DNA of 64,000 bases from Gammaproteobacteria bacterium. GTDB taxonomy: Bacteria; Gemmatimonadota; Gemmatimonadetes; Longimicrobiales; Gaopeijiaceae. Under the pieces are notes generated by a model. That model was not told the origin of the DNA. It made no database searches and saw only the letters and a program-made list of their open reading frames with translations. The DNA is taken from NCBI GenBank assembly GCA_028819075.1, contig JAPPMM010000002.1:1-64000 (forward strand), written 5' to 3'. Of the stretch, positions 25,407-33,665 are shown in pieces; position 1 is the first letter of the stretch, and each line of letters opens with the position of its first letter. The position numbers and the translations under genes are program-made.

Positions 25407-25709
25407 TCAGAACGGGAAGCGGCAGCGGAACGGCAACCAGCAGTGCTCGTCCCACCAGTCGTAGCCTTCGTCCGTCTTGAGGTCGAGCCCCTCGGGTGCT
25501 GCCCCATCTGGCGCGAAGGCCTCGGTGACCAGCTTGCCGAACGGAGAATTGGGGTTGGCGTCATCACCGCTGAACGACACGTCAACGTGCCGGTAGGGCG
25601 TGCTGACGATGTCCAGGATCTCCCGGGCGGTCAGCCCCGTCCTGGCGCGAACTGCGCCGAGGGCGACCGCGGTGTCCGCTATGGCGTACCCTGCGTTGTG
25701 ATTCCCCAT
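25407..25709 (-). CDS. Hypothetical protein
   Basis: A 100-residue protein without recognised domains. The start ATG 25709 has a very strong GGGAGG site six to eight bases upstream, the main reason to call it. The N-terminus GNHNAGYAIADTAVALGAVRARTGLTAREI looks helical and soluble, followed by a DVSFSGDDANPNSPF segment and an aromatic tail ending WWDEHCWLPFRCRFPF. It sits between the M50-like gene and a beta-propeller gene on the same strand. About 215 bp upstream of the M50 gene region (25189-25406) hold no gene. Confidence 0.5.
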   Translation of the reverse strand: MGNHNAGYAIADTAVALGAVRARTGLTAREILDIVSTPYRHVDVSFSGDDANPNSPFGKLVTEAFAPDGAAPEGLDLKTDEGYDWWDEHCWLPFRCRFPF

Positions 25710-25736
25710 CACGCCCCTCCCTTCACTCACTTCAGG

Positions 25737-26906
25737 TTACCGATTCTCCACGAACGCGTGCACCGCGACCCGCTGGACATCCACGTCATCCAGTGTTCGT
25801 ACCAGCGCCCAGTCCCGGCCGATGTCCAGCAGGAGCGTGCGGGGAGGCAGCACGAGCGTACGGATCCATGTGCCATCCGCGGCGAAGGCGAACCACTCAC
25901 TTGGCTCTCCCGGGCGAACGTAGTCGTGCACCCATAGTACGCCGTCGTCTCCGATCATGAGTCTGTCGTAAGCGGGAAAGACATCGGGCACGTTCTCGCT
26001 TTCCCATGCCCACCGGCGCTCGAAGCGTGCGCGCCAGTCGGGATTGCCGCCACGCCGGTAGCTTCCCTCAAGCGCGTCACGGTATCGGTCGACATCCCTC
26101 TGCGTCACGTTCAGATCCGGCCCCTGCCAGCGGATCCGCCGAATCGTCTCGCCCGTCCACCCAATCAGTTCCACCTCGTAGTCCTCGCTGCTTCCAAGCC
26201 AGATGCCCTCATTGGCCGCAGTAATCGCTACGCTGTGCTCCCAGATGCTTCCGGGCATGGCGCTCCCGGGTCCGAGATATCTCCTTTCCGAGCCCGGGAT
26301 CCGCTGGCGCACCGTGGTGGCGGCAGTGTCGCCCAACTCCACCCAGCCAAGCGTCATCAACTGACGGTAGAGTTCTTCGGACGCGAGGCCCTCGATGGTT
26401 TGGTCGCTGTCTCCCGTGAAGCCCAGGCGCCCGTTCGGTGCGCACCCAAACCGCCGGATCGGCAGTCCGTTGTACAACAGACGGTAGTCGTCGACGAGAT
26501 CCCCTTCGTCGTTGAACACGGAGACTCGTTGGGTCCAGATGTCGTAGACGACGATCCGGTCCGCGCTCACGCACCCGTGGACGATCTGGACGTTCTCGAA
26601 TTCCCCTGGACCTTCGCCTTCGCGGCCGCGGCTCCACAGATGTTCGCCGTCCGCGCCGAAACGCTGGATACGGAAGTTCATCCGGTCGGACACTACCAAG
26701 CTGCCATCGGCGAGCAGCGAGCCAGCGTTGATTTCGCCGAAGAGGTATTCGTCAGGCCCGTCGAGCATCCCGACAGACAGCACTGGATCGGCCGACAGGC
26801 GCACTTCAGCGGCGGGTCGCGACTGAATGGACTGCGCGCCGATGAACTGACTTGCCGTGGCCAGTGCCAGTGCCGACAAGGCGGCTGCCAGAACGAGAAA
26901 CCTCAT
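25737..26906 (-). CDS. Secreted 6-bladed beta-propeller protein
   Basis: A 389-residue exported protein with signal peptide (LAAALSALALATASQFIGAQ). Blade repeats are visible as DGSLVVSDRMNFRIQRFGADG, GREGEGPGEFENVQIVHG and GDDGVLWVHDYVRPG. It is a paralogue of 20993-22225 and 30350-31435, divergent in sequence but the same fold. ATG 26906 is chosen because the signal peptide starts there. Function unknown; probably ligand binding at the cell surface. The 5' side abuts the gene relics at 27.0-27.8 kb. Confidence 0.72.
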   Translation of the reverse strand: MRFLVLAAALSALALATASQFIGAQSIQSRPAAEVRLSADPVLSVGMLDGPDEYLFGEINAGSLLADGSLVVSDRMNFRIQRFGADGEHLWSRGREGEGPGEFENVQIVHGCVSADRIVVYDIWTQRVSVFNDEGDLVDDYRLLYNGLPIRRFGCAPNGRLGFTGDSDQTIEGLASEELYRQLMTLGWVELGDTAATTVRQRIPGSERRYLGPGSAMPGSIWEHSVAITAANEGIWLGSSEDYEVELIGWTGETIRRIRWQGPDLNVTQRDVDRYRDALEGSYRRGGNPDWRARFERRWAWESENVPDVFPAYDRLMIGDDGVLWVHDYVRPGEPSEWFAFAADGTWIRTLVLPPRTLLLDIGRDWALVRTLDDVDVQRVAVHAFVENR

Positions 26907-27010
26907 TGCGACGACTCCGCGTGCTCGGAAGACCTGGGAAGTTGCCAATCGTAAGGCGCAGGGGTCCGGGCCACAACTCGGACGCGCTGGACTGCCGAGA
27001 CGCTTTCGAG

Positions 27011-27541
27011 TCACGTTGTCCCCATTCGCTCCGCCGCCTCGATGAACCGGCCACGGATGTCGGCCGCAACCTCCTTGACCTGCCGTGGGGCACGAATCTG
27101 ATTGCCTGCGTGTTCCTCAAGGGCGACGACGAGAGGCCAAAGGTCGGCGGACCTGGCGGTATCGTCGGCGAAGACAGCCAGCAGATCACGGGGCGAGATT
27201 CCGGCTCCGACCAATGCCGGCACCAGGCGTAGCATTTCGTGTATCGTCGCTTCGTGGTCTGACGGGGAGGCAGCGTAGGCGACCCGGAACTGCCCGATCG
27301 AGGCTCGATGTTCGGCTCGAACCGCCAAAGCCAGAGCCCTCGCGCCGGCGATGCGACACTTGAGCCACGCGACCCAGGGCACTCCAAGGAACTCTTCGCT
27401 GTCGTTCGTCCAGAGGCGGGCGATGTCTTCCAGTTGGCGGCAACTATCGAGCGCTTCGTCGGCAAGACCGATCTCAGCCTGCGCCATGCACTTGTAGCTC
27501 AGGGCAACGGCCGTGTGCCGTCCGATTCCTCGACGAAGCAC
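27011..27541 (-). pseudogene. C-terminal fragment of a TPR-like protein
   Basis: The frame encodes helix-turn-helix pairs like those of tetratricopeptide or related solenoid proteins (LSYKCMAQAEIGLADEALDSC, VAYAASPSDHEATIHEMLRL). The open frame extends a little upstream (to a stop at 27608) with solenoid-like codons, then meets an unrelated amine-oxidase fragment at about 27600, so the N-terminus has been lost. It could be the end of a TPR-containing cyclase, kinase or regulator; identity unknown. A short product from GTG 27541 is possible. Confidence 0.5.
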
Positions 27542-27600
27542 CTCCGACTCCGCTGCCTCGACAGTCGCCCGAGCATGGTCGATGCCACGCGGATGTCGAC

Positions 27601-27752
27601 ACGACCATTACCATGACTCGGGTGGCCTCGAAGGTCGCACCGGCGGCCGTCGTCAGGACGATGTCCGTCCCCCCGTAGTCGACCTCCGTCACCGCTTCCA
27701 GGAACCGGATGTCCAAGCCATCCGCCAGAACGTCGGCGACCTGCCCGTATCC
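27601..27752 (-). pseudogene. Fragment of a flavin amine oxidase
   Basis: About 50 residues, GYGQVADVLADGLDIRFLEA then VDYGGTDIVLTTAAGATFEA, match the region of FAD-dependent monoamine oxidases where a strand of V-T-T-A-x-G precedes an A-x-x-V-I/V-x-V strand. The upstream codons are interrupted by a stop and the downstream codons run directly into the TPR-like fragment. It is a relic with both ends missing and no start. Confidence 0.55.
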
Positions 27753-27839
27753 GGAGGAAGGTGCGACGAGTCAGCGCGGCGGACGAGGCGTGGACACGGC
27801 GTTCATGCGGAATGTCGGGCAAAGCGAAACGGTGACTTG

Positions 27840-28532
27840 TCATGTCCGCTTCCAGATTGCCTCCCACTGGACCCAGCGGCCCGCTTCCGGGGGCGTGCGC
27901 ACCGCAACGTCCTCACGAGGTTCAGCCAGGAGAGCAAAACCATCGCGGGTCAAGGCCAATAGTTCGTCGCGCGCATAGAAGTGGACGGGGAGACCGCGCT
28001 TGGGACCGGCTTCGTACAAGACCGTGAACCCGCCAAGTTCATTCCGTTCGATGACGGTGTGCGGCCACCGCACCTGAGTCGACGCGGCATTGACGCGAAG
28101 GAAGAAGAGGCCACCGAGGGACAGCAGCGACCTGACTCGCGAAAAGTACTTGGACACGTCGGCAGCTACGCCATGCTGAAGCACCTGAATGGCGATCACG
28201 TAGCCGAAGCGGTGCTGGCTGGCGAACTCCCGGAAGTCGGCGCAGATCAGTCGCGCGGGCTTCGCAGACTCTCGGGCGGCCAGTTGGCGAAGCGCTTCGG
28301 CCGAAAGATCGAGACCGAAGAGCCGCAGTCCCGACCTCGCGAGCGGAAGGTAGTTGCGACCGTTTCCGCACCCTATGTAGAGCCCCTTACTCTCGGCGAG
28401 CGAGCTGGCGCGCAGCGTGGCGAGGATCTCTGCCGTGAAGGGGAGGGGAGGCTCGTCGGCGTATCGGCCCTGGCGATACTCCGTGTCCCAGCGAGCCGAG
28501 ACCAGAGATCGATTCGTCTTGATCGTGGTCAC
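27840..28532 (-). CDS. Class I SAM-dependent methyltransferase (TehB-like)
   Basis: A 230-residue methyltransferase. Motif I is YIGCGNGRNYLPLAR and motif II is FGLDLSAEAL, where the Asp binds the SAM ribose; motif IV-like AIQVLQHG follows. The GTG at 28532 starts the similarity; the frame continues upstream without it. Substrate unknown; TehB-like enzymes methylate small molecules, sometimes oxyanions. It is 17 bp downstream of a small broken gene on the same strand. Confidence 0.8.
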   Translation of the reverse strand: MTTIKTNRSLVSARWDTEYRQGRYADEPPLPFTAEILATLRASSLAESKGLYIGCGNGRNYLPLARSGLRLFGLDLSAEALRQLAARESAKPARLICADFREFASQHRFGYVIAIQVLQHGVAADVSKYFSRVRSLLSLGGLFFLRVNAASTQVRWPHTVIERNELGGFTVLYEAGPKRGLPVHFYARDELLALTRDGFALLAEPREDVAVRTPPEAGRWVQWEAIWKRT

Positions 28533-28549
28533 CCGATGCGACAGTTGGC

Positions 28550-28855
28550 TCACGCCGCCCGCACCCGCTCGATGAACTCTTCGCCGGTACGGCATTCCAG
28601 CGACGCGCCGCTCACCTTGTCGATGTCTTCGGAGTCGGAGAACTCCGCAAACAGCTTGGACAAACGCCCGGCCGTCTCCTCACCGAATCTTCGGGTCGCC
28701 AGTTGGCCCAGAACCTGCCGGGCGCCCTCCCGCGCTCCCCGGTCGAACAACTCATCCAGACTGCGCTCGAATTTGCCCACCACCACCTCCCCACGTTCTA
28801 GGTTTGCCTGATCCAATAGCACGCACGGATCGTCCCGCCTTCGACCATTCACCAC
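28550..28855 (-). pseudogene. C-terminal remnant of an Rpn/DUF4351-like protein
   Basis: The frame ends with GAREGARQVLGQLATRRFGE, LSKLFAEFSDSEDIDKV and LECRTGEEFIERVRAA, the helical C-terminus seen on Rpn-family and DUF4351 nucleases related to PD-(D/E)XK transposase-like proteins. The expected N-terminal nuclease domain is missing. Upstream to about 29176 the sequence holds scraps in two frames (for example VVLSIQSGLRPGGL and LLRYRGEGPW) that look like a decayed remainder. GTG 28855 could start a short product. Assignment is moderate because the C-terminus is not a strong signature. Confidence 0.45.
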
Positions 28856-29152
28856 TAGCTGCGGATCGTTCCGGGAACCGCAGCGGAGCCGACGGGGAAG
28901 GCTGCTCTCCACGAGACCAGGCGGAAGCGTCCTGATTCCGACCGGTGAAAGAGGTCGCCCACCCAAGTTGGGCCGCTCCAGGGTCCCTCGCCGCGGTAAC
29001 GCAACAGCCTGATTTCGACGGCCTGAGCAATCCGTCTCATACCGCCATGTATTCGCCCAGCCAGCGATCCGATACTTACCGGCGGCACCGGGCTCACAGC
29101 CTCGCACGATGCCGCTCTGCCGCCAAGCGAGCCCCCCTGGCCGGAGTCCGGA

Positions 29153-30337
29153 TTGGATCGAAAGGACGACAGGCATCTCCTGCTGCTCTCACAGCCATTC
29201 GACTTCGAACGCCTCGTCGAGTTGTGTCGGCACACGCATGAGGAGACGCGGCGTTCGGCTGCCCGCGCCGTGGATCGCTCGCTGGTCGTGCGGAATTGGC
29301 TGTTCGGATGGTACATCGTGGAGTACGAGCAGAGGGGCGCAGACCGGGCCGAGTACGGCGCGCAGGCGCTCAGGAAGCTCTCGGCGGCGCTGCAGGAGAG
29401 GATCGGACGGGGGTTCTCCGTGCGATACCTGAGGCAGTTCCGGCGTTTCTACGTGGAGTTCAAGGAGGTCGTGCCGGAGTTCGAGAAGCGGCGGACGGCG
29501 TTTTCCGTTTCCGTCACCGAGAAGATTCGGCAGACACTGTTTTCCGAATTGCCCGTTTCGCATGGCGAGGAGTCAGGGGCTTCAGTGCCCGTCCTCCTTC
29601 TGCAGCGGTTCCCGCTCGGCTGGTCCCACTACGTCACCCTGCTGTCGGTAACCGACCCCGAAGCCCGCCGTTTCTACGAGATCGAGGCCGCGGACAACGG
29701 CTGGAGCGTCCGCGAACTCAAACGGCAGCTGGACAGCTCCCTGTACGAGCGGCTCGCGCTCAGCCGCGACAAGCACGAGGTTCGCCGTCTCGCCCGCGAG
29801 GGACAGGTCGTCGAAAAGGCGTCGGACCTGATCAAGGATCCGGTGGTGCTGGAGTTCCTCGGTCTGGAGGAGACGCCTGCGTATTCCGAGAGCGACCTGG
29901 AGATCGCCATCATCGACCGGCTCCAACAGTTCCTGCTGGAGCTTGGCAAGGGCTTCCTGTTCGAGGCGCGCCAGAAGCGCTTCAGCTTCGATGACAGTCA
30001 CTTCTTCGTCGATCTCGTATTCTACAACCGCCTGCTGCGCTGCTACGTGCTGATCGACCTCAAGACCGGGAAGCTGACCCATCAGGATCTCGGCCAGATG
30101 CAGATGTACGTGACCTACTTCGACCGCTACGTGAAGACCGATGACGAGCTGCCGACCGTCGGGATCCTGCTCTGCGACCGGACAAACGACGCCGTGGTTG
30201 AGCTGACGCTCCCCGAGGACGCCAACATCTACGCGTCGAAGTACCAGCTGTATCTGCCGTCGAGAGACGAGCTTGCCGATCAGGTGGCGAGAGTTCGGCG
30301 GGAGATTGAGGGGTGGGGAGGTAGGGGGGATGGATGA
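29153..30337 (+). CDS. DUF1016 (YhcG-type) nuclease-like protein
   Basis: A 394-residue protein with the N-terminal DUF1016 domain (RNWLFGWYIVEYEQRG, then RGFSVRYLRQFRRFY) and a C-terminal PD-(D/E)XK core: DSHFFVDLVFYNRLLRCYVLIDLKTG with the D, acidic and D-x-K residues. This is the YhcG/PDDEXK_nuclease family, often found next to restriction-modification systems and mobile DNA. TTG 29153 is the likely start, about 30 bases before the first conserved segment; no ATG fits. Full length for the family. It lies at the border between relics and the defence-type island. Confidence 0.85.
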   Translation: MDRKDDRHLLLLSQPFDFERLVELCRHTHEETRRSAARAVDRSLVVRNWLFGWYIVEYEQRGADRAEYGAQALRKLSAALQERIGRGFSVRYLRQFRRFYVEFKEVVPEFEKRRTAFSVSVTEKIRQTLFSELPVSHGEESGASVPVLLLQRFPLGWSHYVTLLSVTDPEARRFYEIEAADNGWSVRELKRQLDSSLYERLALSRDKHEVRRLAREGQVVEKASDLIKDPVVLEFLGLEETPAYSESDLEIAIIDRLQQFLLELGKGFLFEARQKRFSFDDSHFFVDLVFYNRLLRCYVLIDLKTGKLTHQDLGQMQMYVTYFDRYVKTDDELPTVGILLCDRTNDAVVELTLPEDANIYASKYQLYLPSRDELADQVARVRREIEGWGGRGDG

Positions 30338-30349
30338 CGCAGCAGTTCC

Positions 30350-31435
30350 TCACCGGTTCCATCTGGCTCGAAATCTCGAAACTCGTGTCTCATCTACCGA
30401 CTCGCCGCCAAGAAAGAACAGCGTTTCGTCATCGCCCCCGACCAGGCGGCCCGGAACCGCGGTGTAGACGTTCCGCAGATTCAGATCGGCATCATACTCG
30501 GCAAGCAACGACACGCCGTTTTCTCCCGAACTCCTGTACTGTCTGTACACACTGCCCCCGACGTACGCGGCGCCGATGGTCATGGTCGCTCGTTCGATCC
30601 ATTCGCGCGTTGCCTGATCCATGGCAACCGGCTCGTCGCGCGGCAGCAACTGCGACCATAGAGGCGGCTCCGACGCCTGCGTGCAGATGTGAGCGCCGGT
30701 CTCGGAGAACAGATGAACGGCGGGTGTCACATCGAGCCCCAGGGCCAGCGAGCCGCCCGGTAAGGAGACCGCCCAAACACCATCGACGATCATCCGGGTA
30801 TCGAAGAGGAGTTGGTCGGCGGGAAGGAACGATTCCGAGCTGGTTCCGTCAAGGGAATAGATCCTGGCCATGTCATTCCCTTCCCCCGGCGTGGTGACCA
30901 TCCCTCCGATGAGAAAGGCGGATTCATCAATGGCCACCACAGTTCTTGGGTCCAGTTGGTCGCCTAGCGGGAACGTACTCAGGACCTCGCCCGTCGTGTC
31001 GAAGAGCGTCGCGAGCACTCTGCCGGCATCAAGGGTCAGGATCCGGTCGTCCGACAGGAATACGGCACCCATGAGAGCCGTGAACTCGCCAGGACCCTCG
31101 CCTTCACCCCCGATCACCTGGACGATACGCCCTTCGCTGTCGGCAACCTTCAGGTCGAGACTGCGGCTGTCTGTCAGAAGGAGTTGGCCGGACGGCGAAA
31201 CACTCAGCGTCCTGATGGACAGCACGGCGGTGGGGCCGGTAGCGCCGAACACCAGAGGCTCAAGCTGGGTGAACGCGCCTGCGAAGTTCCGTGTGGCGAC
31301 GTCTGCAGGATGGGGACCGCATTGCAGGCCGGTCGCGGTTTGCGGCTCCTGGTCGCAGTTGAACGAGAGTAACGCGGCAACCAGCAGCGACAAGGGCCTG
31401 GCCCGGGCGTAGCCACGGGAATCCGGGTCGATCAT
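30350..31435 (-). CDS. Secreted 6-bladed beta-propeller protein (possible lipoprotein)
   Basis: A 361-residue exported protein; the signal ends in SLLVAALLSFNC, a possible lipobox. Blade repeats include SVSPSGQLLLTDSRSLDLKV and GGEGEGPGEFTALMGAV, in line with the paralogues at 20993 and 25737. ATG 31435 starts at the signal peptide; the frame runs further upstream through sequence that belongs to a relic on the other strand. The 3' end is convergent with the DUF1016 gene, with 12 bp between the stops. Confidence 0.65.
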   Translation of the reverse strand: MIDPDSRGYARARPLSLLVAALLSFNCDQEPQTATGLQCGPHPADVATRNFAGAFTQLEPLVFGATGPTAVLSIRTLSVSPSGQLLLTDSRSLDLKVADSEGRIVQVIGGEGEGPGEFTALMGAVFLSDDRILTLDAGRVLATLFDTTGEVLSTFPLGDQLDPRTVVAIDESAFLIGGMVTTPGEGNDMARIYSLDGTSSESFLPADQLLFDTRMIVDGVWAVSLPGGSLALGLDVTPAVHLFSETGAHICTQASEPPLWSQLLPRDEPVAMDQATREWIERATMTIGAAYVGGSVYRQYRSSGENGVSLLAEYDADLNLRNVYTAVPGRLVGGDDETLFFLGGESVDETRVSRFRARWNR

Positions 31436-31601
31436 GGTTCGTTGAGTCCTCATGGTTGAAAGCGGACCGATGTCTTCGACCAAGGCAATTCCTTCGATGC
31501 CTCTCGCCGCCCCATCGGTTGCCCAGACGTTGCGCTGCGCAAGATGGCCGCGTTTCTCGACCGGGACTTCCGAAGGATCGAAACCTACCTGAAGTACGCC
31601 C

Positions 31602-31653
31602 CGCGACATCTACGTCGGGTTGTTCGGGCGGAACTACGGCAGTGAGGATGCCG
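31602..31653 (+). pseudogene. Relic resembling a DUF4062/RecG-like protein
   Basis: The codons read RDIYVGLFGRNYGSEDAG, close to the conserved segment (D-x-Y-x-G-L-F-G-x-x-Y-G-x-E-D-A) of DUF4062-containing helicase-like proteins. The frame upstream is shifted and the downstream part runs into unrelated residues. The rest of 31436-31846 holds no gene that I can recognise. Confidence 0.35.
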
Positions 31654-31846
31654 GGCCGGCGCGCATGAATCTACGGCCGCTGACGACCCAACCACCCGGA
31701 AACGAGGAAAGAGTCTCCTTGGCATCAAACAAGAGTAATACCGTGCCGGTTGGCACGGTTTGCCGTTCCCGCCGGTAGGACAACTGACAGCCAGCAACGG
31801 GCCGGAACGTCGACCCAACCGACGGTGGCCGAATGGGAGGTGTGCG

Positions 31847-32491
31847 ATGATCGAAGATATCAGGGGTGCTGCAAGCGGATTCGGGGTGCGCTGGACCGTT
31901 CTCTGCGGGCTCGGCCTGGCGGGCGGGCTGGCCGTCGGCTTGGGCCTGGCAGCACCGGTCGAGGCGGTCGTGGGCATGATGTTGGTGACGCCCGTCATCC
32001 TGGCGTTGGCCGGCTCGATGTTCGGCGCCGCCCAGTGGCTGGCCCTGGGAAGGAACCCGCGGTTGGGCGCGTCATGGGTCGCGACCTCGGGTATCGGCCT
32101 CGGTATCGGCATGACCATCGGCATCGTGTTGGTCGAGATGCTCGGCCAGGCATTGGCCGACGAGCCAATGCGCCTGCAGGCGCTCGACATGCTCGGCCGA
32201 CTCGGCGGGTTGACGTTCGTCGGGGCATTCGCCGGCCTGGGGCTGGGCGCGGCGCAGTGGCTGACGCTTCGTCCCGCGGCGCCGATGGCTCGCCGGTGGA
32301 TAGTCTTGTGCGTCGCCGGATTCGGCGCCGGACTACCCGCCGGCAGTTTGGCCGCGGAGCTCGTGGGGGGGCTCCAGAGCCCGGTCGGTTTCGCCGCTTT
32401 CCTGGGAGTCGCCGGATTGACACTGGGAGTGTTCACGGCCAGGGGCGGGGCGGCGATTGCCGCCGGACTCACGCCTCGACGCGCAGACTGA
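31847..32491 (+). CDS. Glycine-rich multipass membrane protein with internal duplication
   Basis: A 214-residue membrane protein with about six hydrophobic, glycine-rich helices. The two halves repeat: each has a G-x-x-x-G helix ending in GAAQWL-x-L (SMFGAAQWLALGR and LGLGAAQWLTLRP), suggesting an ancient duplication. ATG 31847 is preceded by GGGAGG at about nine bases. No known family or transport signature; it may be a small channel or a structural membrane protein. It is followed by the HD-domain gene on the same strand by 140 bp. Confidence 0.6.
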   Translation: MIEDIRGAASGFGVRWTVLCGLGLAGGLAVGLGLAAPVEAVVGMMLVTPVILALAGSMFGAAQWLALGRNPRLGASWVATSGIGLGIGMTIGIVLVEMLGQALADEPMRLQALDMLGRLGGLTFVGAFAGLGLGAAQWLTLRPAAPMARRWIVLCVAGFGAGLPAGSLAAELVGGLQSPVGFAAFLGVAGLTLGVFTARGGAAIAAGLTPRRAD

Positions 32492-32631
32492 ACCGGCGGC
32501 GCGGCTCCTGACGCGGGTAATCCAGCCCGATCCGGTCTCGACCATTCTGGTGAGCGCCCACCGCAATGGCGGGCTGGATGGACGTTCGGTGCCGTCGTTT
32601 GGCTTATGGCTTACTCTGCAGCAGGGGCGTG

Positions 32632-33204
32632 ATGACGAAAAGCGATCGATCCGGGCTTCTCGAGGACGCCATCCAGGTCGCGCTCGACAACCACCGAGGT
32701 GAAACCGACCAGGACGGCGAGGTCTTTGTCCGGCACCCGCTCCGCGTGATGGAGAACGTTCCGGAGGACGCGCGGGTGGTCGCTGTCCTGCATGACGTGG
32801 TCGAGGATGGAGGGTCGATCGACGCGGTGCGCGCGAGGCTGACCGTGGAAGAGCTCCAAGCTCTCAACCTGCTCACGCGGAAGGCCTCGGATCCCTATGA
32901 CACCTATATCGAGCGGATTGCAACGTCCGAGAACCGGATCGCGGTTTGGGTGAAGCGGGCCGATTTGACCGATAACCTGAGGCCTTGCCAGAACTGTCCG
33001 GAACACCTCCGGCCGAAGTACGCGAAATCACTCGAGCGGCTCGGCCAGCTGGATGAATTCGACAACGACGAGGAACGACCGCTTGACGGATCGTCACCGG
33101 TGGCGAGGCATCCAACGAGGGCGGCGGACGCTGCCTCGGCAGACGGCGGAAAGGATAAACCTTGGCGGACGCAGTGGCCATGTTGGACGGCGGAGTCTAC
33201 CTGA
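32632..33204 (+). CDS. HD-domain protein, RelA/SpoT hydrolase-like
   Basis: A 190-residue protein of the HD phosphohydrolase superfamily. The N-terminal helix region VRHPLRVMENV has the first His, VVAVLHDVVEDGG has the HD pair, and NRIAVWVKRADLTDNL holds the distal Asp, the pattern of the RelA/SpoT hydrolase domain. No synthetase domain is present, so it may be a small alarmone hydrolase or act on another nucleotide. ATG 32632 begins the match; GTG three bases earlier is an alternative. The C-terminus after residue 150 is low complexity and Lys/Asp-rich. Confidence 0.75.
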   Translation: MTKSDRSGLLEDAIQVALDNHRGETDQDGEVFVRHPLRVMENVPEDARVVAVLHDVVEDGGSIDAVRARLTVEELQALNLLTRKASDPYDTYIERIATSENRIAVWVKRADLTDNLRPCQNCPEHLRPKYAKSLERLGQLDEFDNDEERPLDGSSPVARHPTRAADAASADGGKDKPWRTQWPCWTAEST

Positions 33205-33665
33205 ATGCCGGGATGAAGAGCGGAGAGACTCCTGCTCCACATCGCGTTGACGCGCCTATGGCGAGAGTTCGGGCAATCGTCGCCGGTCGGTGGAGGATCT
33301 GACCCCCGGATCTTGAACATCCCACTGTGTGGAGTTGACCTCCGCCCTTCCACGCAGGGTAGGCGACGGGCTTGCTCCGGCGCAACGCAAGGTCCTGCCG
33401 TGCGGCAGTTTGAGGTTGGATTACGAAATAATCTCCTGATTCAGGTGAGAAGGGCGGATCGGACACCCCAAACGCCCGGAGCTACACAATTCCGAGCTGT
33501 GCGCGACTTGCAAATCCTCTTGATATCGCTCTGACGTTCTCCGGGCGACTCTAGCGTAACGCAAACGCAACGCCTAGCATTGGATCCTGCCAAGCACAAC
33601 GCAGGTCCGGGACCGGTGCTGCGGGATCGGGTCGCTGGACCCAATAATGCGCCGAGAGGCCGGCC
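33205..33665. other. Intergenic stretch without recognised feature
   Basis: 461 bp without a credible gene, RNA or repeat. The sequence is less GC-rich around 33420-33540 (a GATTACGAAATAATC-like patch), which could hold the promoter for the metzincin gene, but no clear -35/-10 pair stands out. Confidence 0.5.

Noticed and set aside
33205-33665. Search for a promoter or small gene before the LRR-metzincin gene
   Set aside because: No convincing -35/-10 pair, ribosome site or conserved frame could be resolved.
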